Positions 1-5,921 of a stretch of 5,921 bases of DNA are shown in pieces. The stretch comes from Candidatus Dormiibacter sp. (GTDB taxonomy: Bacteria > Chloroflexota > Dormibacteria > UBA8260). A model generated the notes under the pieces. That model was not told the DNA's origin. It made no database searches and was given only the letters and a program-made list of their open reading frames with translations. The stretch lies in assembly GCA_025450495.1 (NCBI GenBank), contig JANWHI010000139.1:1-5921 (forward strand), given 5' to 3'. Made by a program: the position numbers and the translations under genes. Every line of letters begins with the position of its first letter. The stretch's first letter is position 1.

Positions 1-2
1 GG

Positions 3-584
3 TTCTACGAGGAGATGAAGCACCACATGGTGTTGCGCAAGTACCTCGAGCAGTGCGGCGAGACCTTCGACGAGGTCACCGAGCTGCCCCAGCTGAGGCT
101 CACCTTTGCCGAGGGTCCGGCGATCGAGACGCTGACCATGCACTTCTGTGGCGAGCAGCGGCTGGCCCACTGGTACCAGGCGTTCAGCCACAACGCGCCC
201 GAGCCCCTGCTGCGCAAGATCTTCAAGATCCTCGCGGCCGATGAGCTTCGCCACGCGGCCTGCTACGCCAAGTACCTGCGCAAGGCGATCGCCAACAAGC
301 CGGACGAGCTGCCCGCCGTGCTGCGCATGACCCTGTGGATGCTGCGCAGCACCAACGACGCGCCCAAGCACCCGACGACGGTGACCTCCCCGAGCGTCTG
401 CGACCAGCTCGAGGACCCCGAGTACATCAGCAGGATGCTCAACTGGTACCTGCCCGGCCGTGACCACGAGGCCCCCGTGCAGCGCCGCATCCTCGCGTTG
501 ATGTCAGAGCTGGCAGGAAGCCGGATGACATCGACCAAGGACATGCTGCCGGTCATCCGTCGCCTGACGCCCGTCGCGGCCTGA
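3..584 (+). CDS. Diiron ferritin-like protein, acyl-ACP desaturase-like (N-terminus outside window)
   Basis: The reading frame is open from the left edge, so the true start and first helices are missing; the ATG at 15 is probably internal, because the residues just before it are part of a conserved motif. About 193 residues are visible. Three iron-ligand segments can be read in the order expected for the soluble acyl-ACP desaturase family (stearoyl-ACP Delta9 type): an ExxH (EMKH, codons 12-23) followed by a KYLEQCGE segment like the plant KYLYLSG; a lone Glu in FCGEQRLAHW (codon 153-155); and a second ExxH in AADELRH (codons 243-254). In that family these bind a di-iron centre that activates oxygen to place a double bond in an acyl chain carried by ACP. 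The first Glu ligand would lie upstream of the window. The C-terminal 90 or so residues have no motif I recognise. Substrate is unknown; another ferritin-like oxygenase or oxidase is possible. No signal peptide or membrane segment is seen in this part, so it is probably cytosolic. Confidence 0.68.
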   Translation, partial: FYEEMKHHMVLRKYLEQCGETFDEVTELPQLRLTFAEGPAIETLTMHFCGEQRLAHWYQAFSHNAPEPLLRKIFKILAADELRHAACYAKYLRKAIANKPDELPAVLRMTLWMLRSTNDAPKHPTTVTSPSVCDQLEDPEYISRMLNWYLPGRDHEAPVQRRILALMSELAGSRMTSTKDMLPVIRRLTPVAA

Positions 585-605
585 CCGGCCGGCCTGCGGC
601 CAGAC

Positions 606-611
606 TATAAT
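606..611 (+). promoter_or_regulatory. Perfect -10 element (TATAAT) immediately before acyP
   Basis: An exact TATAAT lies in the 35-base gap between the desaturase-like gene and acyP, the only exact match I found on the + strand. Its last T is 8 bases before the A of the ATG at 620. Transcription starting 6 to 9 bases after the -10 box would give a leader of 0 to 3 bases, so the mRNA would be leaderless or nearly so. No Shine-Dalgarno sequence precedes the ATG, which agrees. The -35 is weak: the best candidate is CTGACC at 581-586 (4 of 6 matches to TTGACA) with a long 19-base spacer, overlapping the upstream stop codon. The promoter role is inferred from sequence and position only. Confidence 0.55.
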
Positions 612-619
612 CGGCCATC

Positions 620-895
620 ATGTCCGAGCAGGTTCGCGTGCGTGCGACCGTGCGTGGGAGAGTGCAGATGGTGGGCTTTCGCGCCTTCGTCCTCGACCAC
701 GGCACGGGACTGCGCGGCACCGTCGCCAACCGCGCGGACGGCAGCCTCGAATGCGTCGTCGAGGGGCCGCAGCAGCATGTCGACCAACTGGTGCGGCTGC
801 TCCACGAGGGCCCGAGCCACGCCCGCGTCGAGACCGTGGACGTCGAGCCTGAGCCCTACCGCGGCGACCTGCCGCCGCTGACGGTGCGGGTGTGA
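620..895 (+). CDS. acyP: Acylphosphatase, divergent
   Basis: This 91-residue protein has the size and motifs of acylphosphatase, a small cytosolic enzyme that hydrolyses the carboxyl-phosphate bond of acyl phosphates such as 1,3-bisphosphoglycerate, carbamoyl phosphate or aspartyl phosphate. The phosphate loop GRVQMVGFR (residues 13-21) ends in the catalytic Arg21, and the second signature TVANRADGSLE (34-44) supplies the catalytic Asn37. Two things are unusual. The loop normally reads GRVQGVGFR but has Met17 for Gly. The segment between the catalytic Arg and Asn is 16 residues rather than the usual 18, so the first helix seems shortened, with a Gly-Thr-Gly in it. The ATG at 620 gives a normal N-terminus, has no Shine-Dalgarno sequence, and sits 8 bases after a TATAAT. 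The stop overlaps the GTG start of the aminotransferase. Physiological substrate cannot be inferred. Confidence 0.87.
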   Translation: MSEQVRVRATVRGRVQMVGFRAFVLDHGTGLRGTVANRADGSLECVVEGPQQHVDQLVRLLHEGPSHARVETVDVEPEPYRGDLPPLTVRV

Positions 896-2082
896 ACTTC
901 CGCTGGGCCGAGCGCATGTCCCGCCTCGGCACCGAGAGTGCCTTCGAGGTGCTGGCCCACGCTCGCCGGCTCGAGTCCGAGGGGCGCGACATCATCCACC
1001 TGGAGATCGGCGAGCCCGACTTCCAGACTCCGCAGAACATCATCGACGCCGCCACCCGCGCGCTGAACAGCGGCGCCACCCACTACACGCCGGCGAGCGG
1101 GATCCCCGCGGTGCGCGAGGCCACCGCGGCCTACGTCACCAAGCGCACCGGCGTGACCACCGCCGCGGAGAACATCGTGCTCGTCCCGGGGAGCAAGACC
1201 ATCCTCGCCTTCCTGCTGCTCTCCACCATCGAGCCCGGGGACGAGGTGATCGTGCCCGACCCGGGCTACGCGATCTACCGGTCGCTGGTCAACTTCATCG
1301 GCGCGGTGCCGGTCTCGGCGCCGATTCGCCAGAGCAACGACTTCCGCCTCGACGTTGAGGAGTTGCGCTCGCTGATCACGCCGCGCACCAGGCTGCTGAT
1401 CGTCAACACCCCGGCCAACCCGACCGGTGGTGTGTTGACGCGCGCCGATTGCGAGGCGATCGCGCAGCTGGCCATCGAGCATGACCTGATGGTGTTGAGC
1501 GACGAGATCTATGAACGCCTCTGCTACGACGGCGCGCACGTCTCCCTCTACAGCATCAGCGGAATGGCGGAGCGGACCGTGCTGCTCGGCGGCGTCAGCA
1601 AGGCGTGGGCGATGTGCGGGTGGCGCCTCGGGTTCGGGGCGATGCCGCCTGAGGTCGCCGCCAAGATGGACACGCTGATGATCAACAGCTCCTCGTGTGC
1701 TGCCGCCTTCACGCAGATGGCGGCCATCGAGGCCTTCGACTCGCCGGAGTCCGACGCCGCCGTCGACGCGATGGTCAGCGAGTTCCGGCACCGTCGCGAC
1801 ATCCTCGTCGATGGCCTCAACCGCATCCCCGGCATCAGCTGCCACCGTCCCGCCGGCGCCTTCTATGTGTTCCCCGACATCACCGGGACCGGGTGGAAGG
1901 ATCGCGAGCTGCAGAACGCGCTCCTCGACGAGATGGGCGTGGCCACCCTCGCCGGGAGCAGCTTCGGCCCGCACGGCGCCGGCCACATCCGCCTCAGCTA
2001 TGCCAACTCGGTGGCCAACCTGGAGTCCGCCATCGACCGGATCGCGCTGCACCTCGGCGCCGGGGCAGTCACCTCAGCGTAG
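892..2082 (+). CDS. Class I/II PLP-dependent aminotransferase (aspartate aminotransferase fold)
   Basis: This 396-residue protein is a full-length fold-type I aminotransferase, which moves an amino group between an amino acid and a 2-oxo acid in the cytosol using pyridoxal phosphate. Visible landmarks are LEIGEPDF near residue 40, HYTPASG at 64-70, NPTGG with the cofactor-contacting Asn176, SDEIYE with Asp204 and Tyr207, the Schiff-base Lys237 in SKAWAMCGWRLGFG, and Arg367 in GHIRLSYA, which should bind the substrate alpha-carboxylate. The pattern resembles the aspartate/aromatic/alanine group; the amino donor cannot be decided by eye. The GTG at 892 overlaps the acyP stop as GTGA and keeps the FRWAERMSRLG start typical of relatives; the ATG at 916 (Met9) is an alternative. 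Ribosome-site signal is weak for both. It lies 31 bases upstream of trpE, so a role in making or degrading aromatic amino acids is plausible but is only inferred from position. Confidence 0.9.
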   Translation: MNFRWAERMSRLGTESAFEVLAHARRLESEGRDIIHLEIGEPDFQTPQNIIDAATRALNSGATHYTPASGIPAVREATAAYVTKRTGVTTAAENIVLVPGSKTILAFLLLSTIEPGDEVIVPDPGYAIYRSLVNFIGAVPVSAPIRQSNDFRLDVEELRSLITPRTRLLIVNTPANPTGGVLTRADCEAIAQLAIEHDLMVLSDEIYERLCYDGAHVSLYSISGMAERTVLLGGVSKAWAMCGWRLGFGAMPPEVAAKMDTLMINSSSCAAAFTQMAAIEAFDSPESDAAVDAMVSEFRHRRDILVDGLNRIPGISCHRPAGAFYVFPDITGTGWKDRELQNALLDEMGVATLAGSSFGPHGAGHIRLSYANSVANLESAIDRIALHLGAGAVTSA

Positions 2083-2113
2083 CGTCGCGCGTCCGCGTCG
2101 CAGCAGCTCGCCG

Positions 2114-3594
2114 ATGACCGGACCGCCCGTGCGACCCGACGCCGCCGCAGCCAGAACGCTCCTCGACACCCACGACGTGGTGCCACTGCTGATGGAGCTC
2201 GACGCCGGCGATGAGACTCCGGTCACGCTGATGCAGCGCCTCGGTGTCGACGGTCACTGCTTCCTCCTCGAGTCGGCCATCGCCCCCGGCGGGATGCACG
2301 GCTTCTCGTTCCTCGGCCACGACCCGGTCGGGTTCGCGGCCACAGATGGTGTCGACCCGCTGGCACCGCTGAACTCGGTCCTGGAGGAGCGGGTGGCGCC
2401 TGTGGCCGGGCTCGAGGCGCCGTTCGTCGGTGGCTGGGTCGGCTATCTCGGCTATGAGGCCGCCGCCTGCTACGAGAGGCTGGCGCTGCCCGCGACGGTC
2501 GACCCGGCGCTGCCGATCAGCAGCTTTGCGCTCTACCGAACGCTGACCGTGTTCGACCACGCGCGCTCGCGCGTGCTCCTGGTCACCCAGGTGCGACGGG
2601 AGGACGGCGATGTCGACGCGGCCCATGCGCGGGCCACCGCACGGCTCGACGCGTTGCGCGCGCGCGTCACGCAGCCGGCGCCACATCTCGGCGCCGTCGA
2701 CAACCCGCGTGCGGTGGCGGCTCCGCCCCCGGATGCCGGCCGCGCCAATCGCAGCAGCGCGCTGCTCACCGATGCCGCATCAACCTTTCCACGCGAGCGG
2801 TTCCTCGACGCCGTGGCACGAGCTCTCGGGCACATCGTCGCCGGTGACATCTACCAGGTGCAGATCTCGCGACGGTTCAGCCTCCAGCTGTCCGCTCATC
2901 CGTTCACGCTCTACACCGCGCTGCGCGAGTCCAGCCCCACCCCGTACCTGTTCTATGTCAGCGGGCCCGACACCACCCTGGTCGGAGCGTCGCCCGAGAT
3001 GCTGGTCCGCGTCCGCGGCGACCGCGTCGACTACCGGCCCGTCGCCGGCACCAGGCGGCGGGGCCGCACCGAGGCAGACGACCTGGCCATGGAAGCGGAG
3101 CTGCGTGGCAGCGAGAAGGAGCAGGCCGAGCACCTCATGCTCGTCGACCTCGGTCGCAACGACGTCGGTCGTGTCGCTGCAACCGGCAGCGTCGAGGTGC
3201 ACGAGGCCGCGGTGGTCGAGCGCTTCTCCAACGTCATGCACCTGGTGAGCGGCATCAGGGCGCGGCTCCGCCCGGGGTGCACCGCGCTCGATGCCCTGCG
3301 CGATTGCTTTCCCGCCGGGACGGTGACCGGCGCGCCGAAGATCCGGGCCATGGAGATAATCGCGGAGCTCGAGCCGCACGGCCGCGGACCATACGCTGGG
3401 GCGGTCGGCTACATTGGCAGCGGAGGAGCTGTCGACACCGCCATCGCGCTGCGCACCGTGGTGGTGGTCGGCGGGCGTGCGTATCTCCAGGCGGCAGCAG
3501 GCATTGTCGCCGACTCCACGCCGGCAGAGGAGGCCCGCGAGATCGACAACAAGCTGAGCGCCGCGGCCCTCGCCATCAGCCGGGTGAACGAGCT

Positions 3595-3598
<4 letters not shown>
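2114..3598 (+). CDS. trpE: Anthranilate synthase component I
   Basis: This 494-residue protein makes anthranilate from chorismate, using ammonia passed on by TrpG, the first committed step of tryptophan synthesis. The N-terminal domain carries FLLES (residues 50-54), the usual tryptophan feedback site. The chorismate domain shows GDIYQVQISRRFS from 244, SPEML around Glu295, AGTRRRG at 311-317, EHLMLVDLGRND at 339-350, VMHLVSG with His376, and PAGTVTGAPKIRAME at 400-414. Ala311 in the AGT motif separates it from aminodeoxychorismate synthase PabB, which usually has Lys there. The segment usually written NPSPYMF reads SPTPYLF (274-280), so two positions tied to feedback control in enteric TrpE are changed. 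The ATG at 2114 is the first start in frame after the aminotransferase stop and leaves a normal N-terminus (VVPLLMEL before ETPVTLM); no clear Shine-Dalgarno sequence precedes it. The stop overlaps the trpG start. The frame stays open far upstream, but that part lies over the aminotransferase. Confidence 0.95.
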
Positions 3599-4223
<625 letters not shown>

Positions 4224-4227
<4 letters not shown>

Positions 4228-5033
4228 GCCGGCTGGGCGCGCTGGAGCCGATCATCGCTCGCAAGCGCGCCGAGGTCGCGTCGATCAACTGCGGTCGCGC
4301 CGCCATGTACGCGCACGCCGCCAACCTCGAGCATGCCCCGGCGATCGAGCGCATCCTCGCCGGTGGCACGGTGATCGCCGAGATCAAGCGGCGCTCGCCG
4401 AGTGGCGGGACGCTGCGCGCCGACGCCGACCCCGCGGCCCTGGCCGTTGCCTACGAGACGGCGGGTGCGGCGGCGGTGTCCGTGCTCACCGACGGCCCCG
4501 ACTTCGGCGGTGCTCTCGCCGACCTCGTGGCTGTCCGAGCCGCGGTGGAGATGCCCGTGCTGCGCAAGGACTTCGTGGTCTCGCCGGTGCAGGTCGCCGA
4601 GGCTCGCGTGGCCGGTGCGGACTGGGTGCTGCTGATCGCCACGGTCCTCGAGGGGGACACCCTGGAGGAGGCGCTGGACACCTCCCGGCGTTGCGGCGCC
4701 GGTGCACTCGTCGAGGTGCACACCGACGACGACCTCGATCGCGCGCTCGGCGCGGGGGCCATCTGCATCGGCATCAACAACCGCGACCTGACCACGCTGT
4801 CCACCGACCTGCGCACCTTCGCGCGTCTGCGCGCGCGCGTCCCCGGGGGTGTCGTCACCGTCGCCGAGTCGGGTGTGCGCAACGCCGCAGACGTCGGACG
4901 GCTGATGGGTGAGGGCGCCGACGCGGTGCTGGTGGGGGAGGCGCTGATGCGTCACGCCGCCCCGGGCGTGTTGCTGGCCGAGCTGGTCGGCGCCGCGGAG
5001 TCGGCCGCGGCCGCCGGACGGAGGACGGTGTGA
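4224..5033 (+). CDS. trpC: Indole-3-glycerol phosphate synthase
   Basis: This 269-residue (beta/alpha)8-barrel enzyme closes the indole ring by decarboxylating carboxyphenylamino-deoxyribulose phosphate to indole-3-glycerol phosphate. All usual barrel motifs are present in order: VIAEIKRRSPSGG with Glu53 and catalytic Lys55; VLRKDF with the second catalytic Lys115; LVEVH with Glu164, the likely general base; GINNRDL with Asn185; VAESGV with Glu215 and Ser216; and the phosphate-binding LVGEALM near 236-242. Length is normal and it is not fused to trpF, unlike the enteric and corynebacterial forms. The GTG at 4224 overlaps the trpG stop and is preceded by AAGGTG (4211-4216) at 7 bases. The long frame upstream of it lies over trpG and is not part of the protein. 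The C-terminal end is a short Ala-rich tail, and a strong ribosome site for trpF is embedded in its last codons. Confidence 0.96.
5020..5024 (+). promoter_or_regulatory. Shine-Dalgarno sequence for trpF
   Basis: GGAGG lies inside the last codons of trpC, 5 bases before the GTG at 5030. It is the strongest ribosome-binding match in the window and fixes the trpF start at the GTGA overlap. Confidence 0.75.
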
Positions 5034-5677
5034 TCGTCAAGGTCTGCGGGGTGCGCACCTCGGAGATCGCGGAGGTTGCCATCGAGGCTGGAGCCGATTG
5101 GCTCGGCCTGGTCCTGGTCGAGGAGAGCCCGCGCCACGTCGGCGACCACGCCGCGCGCGCCGTGATCCGCGCGGTTCGCGGTCGGGCCGGCCTGGTCGGT
5201 GTCATGGTCGAGCCGTCCGTGTTGGAGTGCGATGAGGCTGCGGAGCGCTACGGGCTCGCCGCCGTCCAGGTGCATGGAGCGGTGTCGCCGTCGCTGGCGT
5301 GGGAGGCGTCGGTGCCCGTCATCCGCGCCATCAATGAAAGCGACCCGCGGGCGGCATTCACCAACCAATGGTGGTCGGACTGCCTGGTGCTGCTCGACTC
5401 GGCCCCGAACGGGGATGGCGGCCTTCCCGGGGGCACCGGGCGGCGCGTCGACGAGGTCGCCGCGGCAGCGCTGGCGCGGCATCGCCCGCTGATCCTCGCC
5501 GGCGGGCTGAGCGCGGCCAACGTCGCCGCCGCCATCGCGACGGTGCAGCCATGTGGTGTGGACGCGTCGAGCGCGCTCGAGTCGGCCCCCGGCGTCAAGG
5601 AGCCCGAGCTGGTCGCCGCATTCGTCGCGGCGGCTCGCGACGCGTTCGCCGGTCCCGCGCCAGGAGCGGGATGGTGA
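5030..5677 (+). CDS. trpF: Phosphoribosylanthranilate isomerase
   Basis: This 215-residue (beta/alpha)8-barrel enzyme catalyses the Amadori rearrangement of N-(5-phosphoribosyl)anthranilate to the deoxyribulose form used by TrpC. The start KVCGVRT contains the general base Cys6, and the LLD segment carries the general acid Asp123. AVQVHG near the middle, GGTG at 134-137 and LAGGL match the family's substrate and phosphate contacts. The last phosphate-binding segment reads VDASSALESAPGVKE (177-191), where most relatives have DVSSGVE, so a loop Gly is replaced by Ala182. The two catalytic residues are intact, so activity is likely. The GTG at 5030 overlaps the trpC stop and has GGAGG 5 bases before it. 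A separate trpF is notable if the host is an actinobacterium, since many of those lack it and use bifunctional PriA. Confidence 0.93.
   Translation: MIVKVCGVRTSEIAEVAIEAGADWLGLVLVEESPRHVGDHAARAVIRAVRGRAGLVGVMVEPSVLECDEAAERYGLAAVQVHGAVSPSLAWEASVPVIRAINESDPRAAFTNQWWSDCLVLLDSAPNGDGGLPGGTGRRVDEVAAAALARHRPLILAGGLSAANVAAAIATVQPCGVDASSALESAPGVKEPELVAAFVAAARDAFAGPAPGAGW
5662..5666 (+). promoter_or_regulatory. Shine-Dalgarno sequence for trpB
   Basis: AGGAG sits in the end of trpF. It is 4 bases from an in-frame ATG at 5671 and 7 bases from the GTG at 5674. The second spacing is nearer the optimum and fits the GTGA overlap used by the neighbouring genes, but the ATG is the stronger codon. Confidence 0.6.
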
Positions 5678-5921
5678 GCGCGCAGGAGGGACGCTTCGGT
5701 CCGTACGGCGGGGCCTACGTCCCGGAGACCGTCGTCCCCGCGCTGGCCGAGCTGGTCGACGCCATGGCGGAGGCCGCCGGTGACGAAGGGTTCCAGGAGG
5801 AGCTGCGCACCCTGCTGCACGACTGTGCGGGCCGGCCGACGCCGCTGACGCATGCATCGCGTCTCAGCGCCGCCGCCGGCGGGGGACAGATCTGGCTGAA
5901 GCGCGAGGACCTGCTCCACAC
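5674..5921 (+). CDS. trpB: Tryptophan synthase beta subunit (C-terminus outside window)
   Basis: About 83 N-terminal residues are visible before the right edge. TrpB uses pyridoxal phosphate to join indole, channelled from TrpA, to serine, making tryptophan. The start reads GRFGPYGGAYVPETVVPAL, the family's usual opening, then AGRPTPLTHASRL and the conserved IWLKREDLLHT, which leads directly into the HK segment holding the PLP lysine; that lysine lies just beyond the window. Nothing in the visible part suggests damage, and the opening fits the common TrpB1 type rather than the longer TrpB2. Start choice is open between the GTG at 5674 (4-base overlap with the trpF stop) and the ATG at 5671 directly before it, a difference of one residue. 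trpA would be expected next. Confidence 0.95.
   Translation, partial: MSAQEGRFGPYGGAYVPETVVPALAELVDAMAEAAGDEGFQEELRTLLHDCAGRPTPLTHASRLSAAAGGGQIWLKREDLLH

Noticed and set aside
585..601. GC-rich inverted repeat after the desaturase-like gene as a terminator
   Set aside because: The best stem is only 4 base pairs (591-594 with 598-601) and no T-run follows. It also overlaps the promoter region.
856..2052. A 398-codon open frame on the - strand opposite the aminotransferase
   Set aside because: Its translation is rich in Arg, Asp, His and Gly with no recognisable motif, and it mirrors a well-conserved gene. Long antisense frames are expected at this GC content.
1697..2113. N-terminal extension of trpE, or a second gene inside the aminotransferase
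   Set aside because: The frame is open but its translation is Ser/Pro/Arg-rich and unlike TrpE; the recognisable TrpE N-terminus begins after the ATG at 2114.
3355..3360. GATAAT inside trpE as an internal promoter for trpG
   Set aside because: It matches 5 of 6 bases but has no -35 partner at the right spacing, and it encodes part of the conserved TrpE segment AMEII.
4826..4840. Alternating GC run in trpC as possible Z-DNA
   Set aside because: It is short and explained by Arg/Ala codons in a very GC-rich gene.

Overview
The window is a compact, very GC-rich stretch (about 70% by eye), with every gene on the + strand and no gap longer than about 35 bases. From left to right it holds: the C-terminal part of a diiron ferritin-like protein resembling acyl-ACP desaturases (3-584); a small acylphosphatase (620-895); a class I PLP aminotransferase (892-2082); and a tryptophan biosynthesis cluster in the order trpE (2114-3598), trpG (3595-4227), trpC (4224-5033), trpF (5030-5677) and trpB (from 5674 or 5671, running off the right edge).

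The trp genes cover most of the route from chorismate to tryptophan. TrpE and TrpG form anthranilate synthase, TrpF isomerises phosphoribosylanthranilate, TrpC makes indole-3-glycerol phosphate, and TrpB makes tryptophan from indole. The gene for anthranilate phosphoribosyltransferase (trpD), usually found between trpG and trpC, is absent here, since trpG and trpC overlap directly. trpA is expected just beyond the right edge but cannot be seen. The upstream aminotransferase is separated from trpE by only 31 bases and overlaps the acylphosphatase gene, so acyP-aminotransferase-trpEGCFB may be one transcript. Its promoter could be the perfect TATAAT at 606-611. No trp leader peptide or attenuator is visible.

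Five successive junctions use the same 4-base GTGA overlap, in which a GTG start is interleaved with the TGA stop of the gene before. This suggests strong translational coupling.

The organism is a high-GC bacterium. GTG starts, a possibly leaderless promoter and gene style fit actinobacteria in the broad sense, but a free-standing trpF argues against the classical Streptomyces/Mycobacterium type, which uses PriA instead. The diiron protein would also fit GC-rich deltaproteobacteria-like lineages. I cannot place it further from sequence alone.

The region is mainly conserved primary metabolism. I see no mobile element, CRISPR array, RNA gene, or convincing new system. The points of interest are the missing trpD, the coupled gene architecture, the possible leaderless promoter, an atypical acylphosphatase, and substitutions in TrpE and TrpF motifs.
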